Shown here one piece after another: positions 21,359 through 30,786 of a DNA stretch of 64,000 nt (its first letter is position 1; each line of letters begins with the position of its first letter). The notes beneath the pieces are model-generated. The model was not told the origin of the DNA. It made no database searches and saw only the letters and a program-made list of their open reading frames with translations. The translations under genes and the position numbers were made by a program. The stretch covers positions 1 through 64,000 of the forward strand of contig QCDE01000001.1 of NCBI GenBank assembly GCA_003281005.1, read 5' to 3'. The DNA is from Pelagibacteraceae bacterium AG-349-O05. Its GTDB lineage: Bacteria > Pseudomonadota > Alphaproteobacteria > Pelagibacterales > Pelagibacteraceae.

Positions 21359-22364
21359 TTAGTATAACTTTGTTCTTATCTTCAGAAATCTTTCCAATGA
21401 TATATGGTTTGTATTCTTTTGAAAAAAATTTATTTATTTTTTTCAAATTTTTATGATCTATAATTAGACAAAATCCAACTCCACAATTAAATGTTGTGAG
21501 CATTTCTTTATTTGAAATTCCGTTATTTTTAAGCCAATTAAATATTTTGAAAGTTTTAATTTGATCTAAATTAATATTTGCAGAAAGTTTATCTGGTATA
21601 ATTCTTTTAATATTATCAGGTAAGCCTCCTCCAGTTATATTCGCACAACCATTGATTAATTTATTATCAATTAAATTCATTATTTCTTTAACATATATTT
21701 TAGTAGGTTTTAAAAGCTCAGTTTTTAAAAATTTATTTTTTTTAATATTTATATTTTTTTGTTTTAATAAATATCTTACAAGAGAATACCCATTAGAATG
21801 TAAACCACTGGAAGGGATCGCTATTATAAGATTATTTTTTTTTATTTTATTTTTATTTAAAATTTTATTTTTTCCAACAACTCCTACAGCAAAACCTGCA
21901 ATATCAAATTTTCCTTTTTCGTAGGTACCAGGCATTTCAGCAGTTTCTCCACCAACGAGCTCACATTCTGATTGATCACAACCTTTTTTAATTCCTCTTA
22001 TTATTGCTTTAAGTTTTTTTAGGTCAATTTTATTTATAGATATATAATCTAAAAACAGTAAAGGCTTAGCCCCTTGAACAATTAAATCATTGACACTCAT
22101 AGCAACTAGGTCAATTCCAATTGTATCAAATTTATTTAAGGTATTAGCAATTTCAATTTTAGTTCCCACACCATCAGTACACGCTACGATTTTAGGTTTT
22201 TTAATGTTATTTGGTATGTTTGTAATAGAACCAAATCCCCCTATATTAGAAAACTTTTTTTTGCCTCTTTTTTTTGTTGAAACTGTAGAAATGAAATTAA
22301 CAAATTTGTCAGCAGCTTTGATGTTAACTCCACTTTTTTTATAGGTAAATTTTTTTTTATTCAT
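21333..22364 (-). CDS. purM: Phosphoribosylformylglycinamidine cyclo-ligase
   Basis: YKKSGVNIKAADKFV, CTDGVGTKIEIA, GGETAEMPGTY. Confidence 0.97.
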   Translation of the reverse strand: MNKKKFTYKKSGVNIKAADKFVNFISTVSTKKRGKKKFSNIGGFGSITNIPNNIKKPKIVACTDGVGTKIEIANTLNKFDTIGIDLVAMSVNDLIVQGAKPLLFLDYISINKIDLKKLKAIIRGIKKGCDQSECELVGGETAEMPGTYEKGKFDIAGFAVGVVGKNKILNKNKIKKNNLIIAIPSSGLHSNGYSLVRYLLKQKNINIKKNKFLKTELLKPTKIYVKEIMNLIDNKLINGCANITGGGLPDNIKRIIPDKLSANINLDQIKTFKIFNWLKNNGISNKEMLTTFNCGVGFCLIIDHKNLKKINKFFSKEYKPYIIGKISEDKNKVILNGSINWSQ

Positions 22365-22375
22365 TAATATGTTTT

Positions 22376-23464
22376 ATGAAATTTATTTCTCAACTTTATA
22401 AATTAAGGCTTTTATATAATTTTTTTTTATTTCTTGCTTTAACAAATATTTTCTTTTCCACAGGAAAAAGTCATGCAAAGACATTTTTTATAAATGATGT
22501 AGAAATATCAACACCTTTTGAAATAAATTTTAATAAAAATGAAATTATTGATGAAGGATTTGTAAAGGCATTTAATGAACTTGTTTTGTCAATTGTCCAA
22601 AGTAAAGATCAGACAAAATTAAAAACTACATCAATTAATCAAATAAAGGGAATGATTGAAACTTTCTCTATTATCGAGGAGAAGTTTGTTGATGAGATTT
22701 ATTATCTTACTTTGAATGTTTCTTTTAATAAAAAAAATATATTTGATTTATTAGAGACAAAAAATATATATCCATCCTTGCCTGTAAAAAAAGATTTCTT
22801 ATTCATTCCAGTTTTTGTTGATCAGAATAAAAATCAAGTTTCAATGTTTTCTGAGAATATGTTATTTTCTAGCTGGAATTTAAAAATTAATAAATACAGT
22901 CTTTTAAATTATATATTACCCACTCAAGATCTTGATGATTTTAGTTTAATAAAAAGAAATATTAATAATTTAGAAACTTATGACTTCAAAGAAATTATAA
23001 GTAAATACAATATAAATGATCACATCATTATGATTGTGTTTAAAGATAATAATAAAATAAGAGTATTCAATAAAATTTTTTTTAATCAAAAAAAAAATTT
23101 AAAAAATTTAAATTATACCGAAGTTAATTTTGATGATAAAGAAGAGATATTTAAATTTATTGATAATGTAAAATTAATTTATGAAGATTTTTGGAAATCA
23201 CAAAATCAAATTAATACTTCAGTAAAGTTATCTTTAAATATTTCTATAGATAATTCTAACAATATAAAAATTAATAAATTTGAAAAAATTTTATCTAATA
23301 TGGATTTGATATATAATTTTTATATATATAAATTTGATAACAAAAATAATTTTTATAGGGTAATTTTTAATGGAACACCCGATAAATTTTTAGAGGTCAT
23401 GAGTTTTCAAAATTATAATTTTGAAATAAAAAATAAAATTTGGGTTTTAAATGATAAATCTTAA
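22376..23464 (+). CDS. DUF2066-like exported protein
   Basis: Signal peptide; position between purM and hda matches DUF2066 family context. Confidence 0.6.
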   Translation: MKFISQLYKLRLLYNFFLFLALTNIFFSTGKSHAKTFFINDVEISTPFEINFNKNEIIDEGFVKAFNELVLSIVQSKDQTKLKTTSINQIKGMIETFSIIEEKFVDEIYYLTLNVSFNKKNIFDLLETKNIYPSLPVKKDFLFIPVFVDQNKNQVSMFSENMLFSSWNLKINKYSLLNYILPTQDLDDFSLIKRNINNLETYDFKEIISKYNINDHIIMIVFKDNNKIRVFNKIFFNQKKNLKNLNYTEVNFDDKEEIFKFIDNVKLIYEDFWKSQNQINTSVKLSLNISIDNSNNIKINKFEKILSNMDLIYNFYIYKFDNKNNFYRVIFNGTPDKFLEVMSFQNYNFEIKNKIWVLNDKS

Positions 23465-24113
23465 TCAACAAATACTTAAATTTGATTATGAGCAAAATTT
23501 TAAAGATCAGGATTTTTATGTTTCAAATAGCAATGAACATTCTTTTCGCCTTTTAGATAGTTGGCCAAAATGGGATAAAAATTTTATAAACTTAATTGGT
23601 GAAAAGTTTTCAGGAAAAAGTCATTTAATAAATATATTTTTAGCAAAAAATAGAGGAATTAAAATTGATGCAAAGGATATTAACAATGATTTTCTTCAAA
23701 AAATTAAAATACATGAAAATATTATTCTTGAGAATTTAAGTGAAAAAATAAATGAAAACTTATTATTTTCACTTATTAATATAATAGATCAGGATAATAA
23801 ATATTTGATAGTAACCTCAACAATGCCAATAGTTGACTTTAAATTTAAACTAAATGATCTAAATTCAAGATCTACTAATTTTATTTTATCTCAAATTGAA
23901 AAACCAGGTGACGATTTAATTTATGCATTAATACTAAAAAATCTTTCTGATCGTCAAATATCAATAGACCAAAAACTTATTGAATTTATAATTAAGAGAA
24001 TTGATAGAACTTATGGCAAAATTTCTGATTTCATATATAAAATCGACGAAATTAGTTTAAAAAGAAAGAAACCAATCGATTTTAAAATTATTAAAGAAGC
24101 ATTAGAGGTTTAA
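23451..24113 (+). CDS. hda: Hda-like DnaA regulatory inactivator (DnaA/AAA+ family)
   Basis: LIGEKFSGKSHLI Walker A; DnaA domain III-like; ~220 aa. Confidence 0.8.
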   Translation: MINLNQQILKFDYEQNFKDQDFYVSNSNEHSFRLLDSWPKWDKNFINLIGEKFSGKSHLINIFLAKNRGIKIDAKDINNDFLQKIKIHENIILENLSEKINENLLFSLINIIDQDNKYLIVTSTMPIVDFKFKLNDLNSRSTNFILSQIEKPGDDLIYALILKNLSDRQISIDQKLIEFIIKRIDRTYGKISDFIYKIDEISLKRKKPIDFKIIKEALEV

Positions 24114-25898
24114 TTGAATAAATACAGAACACATAAGTGTAATGAATTAAGAAAAGAGGATGTAGAAAAAGAAATTTGTCTTTCAGGCTGGATAAATAAA
24201 AAAAGAGACCATGGAAATTTATTATTTATTGATTTAAGAGATAATTACGGAATTACCCAATGTATAATTGATAAAGATAATAAATATTTTTCTGATTTAG
24301 AAAAAATGCAATTAGAAACAGTAATTAAAGTTGAGGGGAAAGTTGTTAACCGATCTAAAGAAACAATTAATTCTGAAATTGAAACAGGTGAAATAGAGGT
24401 TGTTATTGAGAATTATGAAGTTTTAGGCACTTGTAAAGAGCTACCTATGCCAATCTTTAGTGATCAAGAGTATGCAGAAGAAATAAGATTGAAATATAGA
24501 TATTTAGATTTAAGAAGAAAAAAAATTCATGAAAATATTATTTTAAGATCTAAAGTTATTTCATACATCAGAAATGAAATGACTAAATTAGGTTTTTTAG
24601 AGTTTCAAACACCAATTTTAACCTCGTCAAGTCCAGAGGGTGCTAGAGATTTTTTAGTACCTAGTAGATTAAATCCAGGAAAATTTTATGCATTACCTCA
24701 AGCCCCTCAACAATTTAAACAACTAATAATGGTCTCTGGGTTTGATAGATACTTTCAAATTGCACCTTGTTTCAGAGATGAAGATGCAAGAGCAGACAGA
24801 AGTCCTGGGGAGTTTTATCAATTGGATTTGGAAATGTCATTTGTTGAACAAGAGGATGTGTTTAATGTTGTTGAAAAGTTAATGGTTAATACATTTAAAA
24901 ATTTTTCTACTAAAAAACTTATGTTTGATAAATTTCCAAAGATTTCTTACAAGGAAGCAATGCTTAAATATGGTACTGATAAACCAGATTTAAGAAACCC
25001 TCTCATTGTAAATGATATAACTGAAATTTTTACAAGAGAAGATGTTTCATTTGAAATATTTAAAAAATTAGTTAAATCTGGATCTAAAGTAAGATGTATT
25101 ATTACAAAAAACACGAAAGATAAGCCAAGAAGTTTCTTTGATAATATTGATAAATGGGCAAAAGAAGAAGGCGCTTCAGGTTTAGCTTATTTTACTTTTG
25201 AAAAAGATAAAGATATTTTAGCAAAAGGCCCTATAGGAAAATTCTTTTCTCAAGATGCATTGTCTGAAATTATGAAAAAAACTAACTGTGAAATAGGGGA
25301 TAGTATTTTCATGGCGTGTGGAAAACAAGAGGAATTAGAAAAAATTACTGCATTAGCAAGAGAGAAAATTGCAAAAGATCTAGATTTAATTGATGAAAAA
25401 GTTTTCGCATTTTGCTGGATTATAGATTATCCAATGTTTGAAAAAGATGAAATAACTAACAAAATTAAGTTTAGTCACAATCCATTTTCAATGCCTCAAG
25501 GCGATTTAAGTGAAAAGGATTTTGAAAACCCACTGGATATACTTGCTTATCAATACGACATAGTTTGTAATGGTATAGAATTATCTTCAGGAGCGATTAG
25601 AAATCATAAACCAGAACTTATGTATAAACTTTTCTCGATTGCAGGTTATGATAAAAATCAAGTAGATGAAAAATTTAGCGGTATGATTAATGCACTTAGT
25701 TATGGTGCGCCACCACACGGAGGTATAGCTCCAGGTATTGATAGAATCGTAATGTTACTGGCTAATGAGAAAAATATTAGAGAAGTTACTATGTTTCCAA
25801 TGAACCAAAACGCACAAGATTTGATGATGGATGCACCATCTGAGGTAAATCCAGATCAATTAAAAGAATTAAATTTAGCTTTAAAAACAAAAAAATAA
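24114..25898 (+). CDS. aspS: Aspartate--tRNA ligase (TTG start)
   Basis: CFRDEDARADRSPGEFYQLDLEMSF; GAPPHGGIAPGIDRIVML. Confidence 0.97.
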   Translation: MNKYRTHKCNELRKEDVEKEICLSGWINKKRDHGNLLFIDLRDNYGITQCIIDKDNKYFSDLEKMQLETVIKVEGKVVNRSKETINSEIETGEIEVVIENYEVLGTCKELPMPIFSDQEYAEEIRLKYRYLDLRRKKIHENIILRSKVISYIRNEMTKLGFLEFQTPILTSSSPEGARDFLVPSRLNPGKFYALPQAPQQFKQLIMVSGFDRYFQIAPCFRDEDARADRSPGEFYQLDLEMSFVEQEDVFNVVEKLMVNTFKNFSTKKLMFDKFPKISYKEAMLKYGTDKPDLRNPLIVNDITEIFTREDVSFEIFKKLVKSGSKVRCIITKNTKDKPRSFFDNIDKWAKEEGASGLAYFTFEKDKDILAKGPIGKFFSQDALSEIMKKTNCEIGDSIFMACGKQEELEKITALAREKIAKDLDLIDEKVFAFCWIIDYPMFEKDEITNKIKFSHNPFSMPQGDLSEKDFENPLDILAYQYDIVCNGIELSSGAIRNHKPELMYKLFSIAGYDKNQVDEKFSGMINALSYGAPPHGGIAPGIDRIVMLLANEKNIREVTMFPMNQNAQDLMMDAPSEVNPDQLKELNLALKTKK

Positions 25899-25899
25899 T

Positions 25900-26724
25900 C
25901 TATTTTTTACCTTTTAAACTTATTTTTACATCTGAAAGATCAACCAGGTTTTTTTTATAGTTATTTCTAACAAAACCTTTGCTGGTAATATCTTTTACAA
26001 TTTTTAGTAATTGATTTTGATCTTCAGAGCTTTGCTCTTCTGCATTGACGACATCATTTCCTCCAATGGCTGGAGTGTGAGCTAGATCTTCTCTATTTTG
26101 GTATGAAATAGCCAGTTCTCTAAAAATATAGTCTAAAATAGATGTAGCACTTAAAATTCTATCATTACCATGTACTTTGCCAGATGGTTCAAATTTTGTA
26201 CCAACAAATGCGCTTATATATTCATCTAGTGGAACACCATACTGAAGACCTAAAGAAACAGCAATTGCAAAGTTGTTCATCAAAGCTTTAACAAGCTCGC
26301 CCTCTTTACTAGTATCGATAAATATTTCTCCAATTTTTCCATCTTCGTATTCTCCAGTATGCAGGTAGACTTTGTGATCACCAATAGTAGCCTTTTGAAT
26401 ATACCCCTTTCGTCTATCAGGCATACTAAATCTTTTACCAGACTTTTCGTTAATTGTGTTTAAGCTTGTTATTATACTTTCTTTTTTTATTTGGCTGCTA
26501 TTATCTGTTTCTTTAACTATTTCTACTTTGTTGCTTTCTAAGACTTTATTATTTTTAGGATCTAAGCTTTTCGTTTTTCTGTTATCAAGTTTTACATCTA
26601 AAACTTCGAATTTCCCATCGTCTCTCTTTTCTAAATTTTTTAACTCTGCTTCGTTAATATCATCTAAATAATGATTTACCTTAAAGGTACATGTATAATA
26701 AGTTTCAACTAAATACTTTGCCAT
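25900..26724 (-). CDS. Standalone NrdJ (B12-dependent ribonucleotide reductase) C-terminal-like protein
   Basis: LPDRRKGY-like [83 protein letters not shown], followed by [11 protein letters not shown]; no NrdJ catalytic domain in the ORF. Confidence 0.8.
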   Translation of the reverse strand: MAKYLVETYYTCTFKVNHYLDDINEAELKNLEKRDDGKFEVLDVKLDNRKTKSLDPKNNKVLESNKVEIVKETDNSSQIKKESIITSLNTINEKSGKRFSMPDRRKGYIQKATIGDHKVYLHTGEYEDGKIGEIFIDTSKEGELVKALMNNFAIAVSLGLQYGVPLDEYISAFVGTKFEPSGKVHGNDRILSATSILDYIFRELAISYQNREDLAHTPAIGGNDVVNAEEQSSEDQNQLLKIVKDITSKGFVRNNYKKNLVDLSDVKISLKGKK

Positions 26725-26838
26725 TTGACCTCAATTTAAATTTTAATTTGAATAATGAATCATTTAATTTATATACATATTCATATTTTAGTCTAATTTA
26801 AATTTTACAATTTTTAATTGAATAAATAAAAAAATATT

Positions 26839-27198
26839 ATGTTGACACTCTTAAGAAAAATTTTCACATGGTGGAATCAAGATACTTTTGGAACAAGACT
26901 AAAAACTATTTTTTTTGGAAAACTAGTTGGTACTGATGAGCTAGGAAATAAATACTATGAGAGTAAAAGTGGAAAAAGATGGGTTATCTATTCAAATACA
27001 ATTGATGCATCAAAAATTCCTGTTGAATGGTTTTCTTGGATACATTTTACACCTAATAAAATTGAAAAAAAGCATACCTTAGAAAAATATGAATGGCAAA
27101 AACCACATCAAGAAAATTTAACTGGAACGGACTCAGCATATTATCCAAATAAAAATAAAGATGGTGTTAAAAAAAAATACTCAAGTTGGAAAGAATAA
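26839..27198 (+). CDS. NDUFA12-like NADH:ubiquinone oxidoreductase accessory subunit
   Basis: TWWNQDTFGTRLKTIFFGKLVGTDELGNKYYESKSGKRWVIY; PVEWFSWIHF. Confidence 0.92.
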   Translation: MLTLLRKIFTWWNQDTFGTRLKTIFFGKLVGTDELGNKYYESKSGKRWVIYSNTIDASKIPVEWFSWIHFTPNKIEKKHTLEKYEWQKPHQENLTGTDSAYYPNKNKDGVKKKYSSWKE

Positions 27199-27568
27199 TT
27201 TTAAATTAATCTATTTAGTTTTTTTATTATATTTTTGTTTAGTTTTTAATTCATACTCAAAAAGTAATTTAGAGGGGGTTTTTACTAATATAAAAATTTT
27301 GGATAAAATAAGTTCAAAAAATACTTTGCTAAAATTAGAAAATGGAAAATTAAAAAAATTTAAAGATCTAGAAATAAAAAGCATTAAATGTAAAAATTCT
27401 GAATTCGATGATAATCCGGAGATAACAGCCTATATTCAAGTTAGAGACTTAACAAATAAAAATAATGATGAAGTTTTTGTTTTTAATGGATGGATGTTTT
27501 CATCTAGTCCATCAATCGAACCTTTTGACCATCCCGTTTATGATGTATGGTTGATAAGCTGCTATTAA
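27161..27568 (+). CDS. DUF2155 domain protein
   Basis: VFNGWMFSSSPSIEPFDHPVYDVWLISC; follows NDUFA12 as in other alphaproteobacteria. Start codon uncertain. Confidence 0.82.
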   Translation: MVLKKNTQVGKNNFKLIYLVFLLYFCLVFNSYSKSNLEGVFTNIKILDKISSKNTLLKLENGKLKKFKDLEIKSIKCKNSEFDDNPEITAYIQVRDLTNKNNDEVFVFNGWMFSSSPSIEPFDHPVYDVWLISCY

Positions 27569-28902
27569 ATGATTTTTTCTTTATCTATCCAACTTACATT
27601 GAAGTCAGACTCAATAAATTTTTTATGATTAAGTAATTTTTTATGTAGAGGTATTGTTGTAGTTATTCCCTCGATAACAAATTCATCTAAAGATCTATTC
27701 ATTCTTTGAATTGCCTCTGATCTATTTCGTCCATGACAAATTAACTTACAAATCATGCTATCATAATAGGGTGTTACTTTATAGCCTTGGTATATAGCCC
27801 CATCTACTCGTGTTCTGAAACCAGAAGGTTGATGACATAAACCAATAGTACCAGGAGAAGGTTGAAAGTTTTTACTTGCATCTTCAGCATTAATTCTACA
27901 TTCAATCGCATGTCCTCGTGGATTTATATCAGTTTGTTTCAAAGCTGTTTCTCCTGAAAATGCAATCCAAATTTGTTCTTTGATTATATCGATTCCTGTA
28001 ACCATCTCTGTAACTGGATGTTCTACTTGAACTCTAGTATTCATTTCAAGGAAATAAAATTTTCCATCTTCATATATAAACTCAACAGTACCAGCTCCCA
28101 TATAACCAATATTTTTTACCATATTCACAGTTTTTTCAAAAAGATCTTTTCTAATTTCGTTGTTTAAAACTGGGCTAGGTGTTTCCTCTATTAATTTTTG
28201 ATGCCTTCTTTGTACTGAACAATCTCTTTCATGAAGATGCACAACCCGATTCTTACCAGCAAGAATTTGTACTTCAATGTGTCTTGGGTTTTGAAAAAAT
28301 TTTTCAATATAAACTTCATCGTTTCCAAAATATTTTTGTGCTTCTGATTTAGCGGTAGAGAACAATGTTTCAAATTCTTCTTCTTTATAAACAATTTTCA
28401 TGCCTTTTCCACCACCACCACCTGAGGCTTTAATTAGAATAGGAAAACCAATTTTTTTACAAAGCTCCTTAGCTTGAGATGTATCTTTAACTCCACCTTC
28501 AGAGCCCTCTATTACTGGTAATCCATTTTCTTTTGCAATCCTTTTTGCTTGAATTTTGTCCCCCATCATTGCAATTAGTTTGGAAGAAGCTCCAATAAAT
28601 TTGATTTTATTTTCTTCTAATATTTTTGCAAAATTTGTATTTTCTGATAGAAAACCATAACCAGGATGAACAGCTTCAGCATTAGTTAATTCTATAGCTG
28701 ACATCAATGCAGGTATATTCAGGTAACTATTTTGAGGTTGATGTGAACCTATACATACACTTTCATCAGCAAGTCTAACGTGCATACTATCTCGATCTAC
28801 GTCAGAATGGACAGCAACAGTTGATATTCCCCATTCTTTGCAAGCTCTAATAATTCTAACCGCAATTTCCCCACGGTTTGCAATTAAAATTTTTTTAAAC
28901 AT
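27565..28902 (-). CDS. accC: Acetyl-CoA carboxylase, biotin carboxylase subunit
   Basis: ILIANRGEIAVRIIRACKE; GGGGGKGMKIV; EMNTRVQVEHPVTE. Confidence 0.97.
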   Translation of the reverse strand: MFKKILIANRGEIAVRIIRACKEWGISTVAVHSDVDRDSMHVRLADESVCIGSHQPQNSYLNIPALMSAIELTNAEAVHPGYGFLSENTNFAKILEENKIKFIGASSKLIAMMGDKIQAKRIAKENGLPVIEGSEGGVKDTSQAKELCKKIGFPILIKASGGGGGKGMKIVYKEEEFETLFSTAKSEAQKYFGNDEVYIEKFFQNPRHIEVQILAGKNRVVHLHERDCSVQRRHQKLIEETPSPVLNNEIRKDLFEKTVNMVKNIGYMGAGTVEFIYEDGKFYFLEMNTRVQVEHPVTEMVTGIDIIKEQIWIAFSGETALKQTDINPRGHAIECRINAEDASKNFQPSPGTIGLCHQPSGFRTRVDGAIYQGYKVTPYYDSMICKLICHGRNRSEAIQRMNRSLDEFVIEGITTTIPLHKKLLNHKKFIESDFNVSWIDKEKII

Positions 28903-28905
28903 TGT

Positions 28906-29340
28906 TTATTCTAGGATAATAATAGTTTGACCAAATTCAACTGGTTGACCATCTTCAACACAAATTTCTTTTACTATACCATCTGCTGTTGAAGGAACAT
29001 GATTCATAGTTTTCATTGCTTCAACAATCATTATTGTGTCACCTTTTTTAATTTTTTTTCCAATCTCAACAAACTTTTTAGCACCAGGTTCTGGAGCATG
29101 ATATGCTGTTCCTATTATAGGAGAGGTAATTTCAGTTCCTGATTTAATATTTTGAGTTTGAGTAGATGCAGAATTTGTTGAAGATGATAAGGGTGAAATT
29201 ACTTGAGGCTGATTACTAATTGAAACATTATTTTTAGATACTTTAATTTTTGTGTCTTTTTCTGTTATCTCTATCTCAGTAAGATTAAATTCTTTCAAAT
29301 AATTACTTAATTCTTGAATTATTTTTTTATCTATTTTCAT
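28906..29340 (-). CDS. accB: Biotin carboxyl carrier protein
   Basis: Biotinylation motif EAMKTMNHV; adjacent accC. Confidence 0.95.
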   Translation of the reverse strand: MKIDKKIIQELSNYLKEFNLTEIEITEKDTKIKVSKNNVSISNQPQVISPLSSSTNSASTQTQNIKSGTEITSPIIGTAYHAPEPGAKKFVEIGKKIKKGDTIMIVEAMKTMNHVPSTADGIVKEICVEDGQPVEFGQTIIILE

Positions 29341-29776
29341 TCTGCAATGTTTTTTGTAATGAAATTATGGCCAAAATATATCCTTCAGCACCTAATCCAA
29401 AAATTCCTCCAGTTACGACATCACTTATAAGTGATTTATGTCTAAATTCCTCTCTTTTATAAATATTTGATAAGTGTAGTTCTATTATTGGTTTTTTGAA
29501 TAAATCTAGAGCATCTCTTATTGCCACAGAAGTATGAGTAAATGCAGCAGCATTTATTATCATGCCATTAAATTTTTTCCTCGCATCTTGAATTATATTA
29601 ACAAGTTCTCCTTCAACATTAGATTGAGCAAATTCAACATCAAGACCAATTTCTTGTCCTTTTTTAGAACAATTTTCTTTAAGTTGCTCAAACGTGGTTG
29701 ATCCATATTGTGATTGTTCTCTTTCTCCTAATAGATTAAGATTTGGACCATTAATAATAATTATTTTATTGTTCAT
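29327..29776 (-). CDS. aroQ: 3-dehydroquinate dehydratase type II
   Basis: INGPNLNLLGEREQSQYGSTTF; INAAAFTHTSVAIRDAL. Confidence 0.96.
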   Translation of the reverse strand: MNNKIIIINGPNLNLLGEREQSQYGSTTFEQLKENCSKKGQEIGLDVEFAQSNVEGELVNIIQDARKKFNGMIINAAAFTHTSVAIRDALDLFKKPIIELHLSNIYKREEFRHKSLISDVVTGGIFGLGAEGYILAIISLQKTLQNENR

Positions 29777-29792
29777 TCAGCACTTATATACG

Positions 29793-30011
29793 ATGAAAAA
29801 AATAAAAAAAATAAAAATTAAAATAAATGGTAAAATCAAATCTATAAATCAAGATTCTACCCTTTCTTTAGTGTTAAAAAATCTTAAAATTCCATTAAAT
29901 AAAGTAGCTATTGAGCTTAATGAAGAAATAATAGATAAAAAAAAAATTAATAAAATAAAATTAAATAAAAATGATAAAATTGAAATAGTTCATTTTATTG
30001 GAGGTGGATAA
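29793..30011 (+). CDS. thiS: Sulfur carrier protein ThiS
   Basis: MKKIKKIKIKINGK...HFIGGG C-terminal GG; ORF-track start at 29694 lies inside aroQ, ATG at 29793 preferred. Confidence 0.88.
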   Translation: MKKIKKIKIKINGKIKSINQDSTLSLVLKNLKIPLNKVAIELNEEIIDKKKINKIKLNKNDKIEIVHFIGGG

Positions 30012-30786
30012 TTTGAAAAAAGATAGTCTAATTATTGCGAATAAAAAATTTAATTCCAGATTGATCGTTGGAACTGGAAAATACAAAAGTATGTCTGAGT
30101 GCGCAAAAGCAATTAAACTCTCAGGAACAGAAATCGTAACAGTTGCCGTAAGAAGGGTTAATATTTCAGATAAAAATAAGCCTTTGCTTATGGATTATAT
30201 TGATCCAAAAAAAATCACATATTTACCCAATACTGCTGGATGTTTTAATTCAAAGGAGGCTTTAAGAACTTTGAGATTAGCAAGAGAAATAGGTGGTTGG
30301 AAGTTAGTTAAATTAGAAGTTTTAGGAGATAAAAAGAATTTATTTCCTGACATGATTGAAACTTTAAAATCTACAGAAGTTCTTGCTAAAGAAGGTTTTA
30401 AGGTTATGGTTTATTGTAATGATGATCCTTTAATGGCTAAACGTTTAGAGAATTCAGGTGCTGACGCAATTATGCCCCTAGCTGCACCAATTGGATCAGG
30501 ACTAGGCATTCAAAACAAAATCAATATTCAAATAATTAGAAAACAAACCAAACTTCCATTAATTATTGACGCTGGTTTAGGTCAAGCATCCGATGCAACA
30601 ATTGCAATGGAGCTAGGATGTGATGGAGTACTTGTTAATACAGCAATTGCAAAAGCAAAAAAACCTTTTGAAATGGCACTTGCTTTTAAAAATGCTGTTA
30701 TCGCTGGTAGGCAATCCTACAAGTCTGGAAGAATAGATAAAATTTTGATGGGGAATCCATCATCTCCATCAAAAGGGATTATTTAG
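29998..30786 (+). CDS. thiG: Thiazole synthase
   Basis: RLIVGTGKYKSM; VLVNTAIAKAKKP; start may be TTG near 30013. Confidence 0.95.
   Translation: MEVDNLKKDSLIIANKKFNSRLIVGTGKYKSMSECAKAIKLSGTEIVTVAVRRVNISDKNKPLLMDYIDPKKITYLPNTAGCFNSKEALRTLRLAREIGGWKLVKLEVLGDKKNLFPDMIETLKSTEVLAKEGFKVMVYCNDDPLMAKRLENSGADAIMPLAAPIGSGLGIQNKINIQIIRKQTKLPLIIDAGLGQASDATIAMELGCDGVLVNTAIAKAKKPFEMALAFKNAVIAGRQSYKSGRIDKILMGNPSSPSKGII

Noticed and set aside
29777-29792. Possible TPP riboswitch before thiS-thiG
   Set aside because: Only 16 bp separates thiS from the divergent aroQ start; no conserved TPP motif seen.
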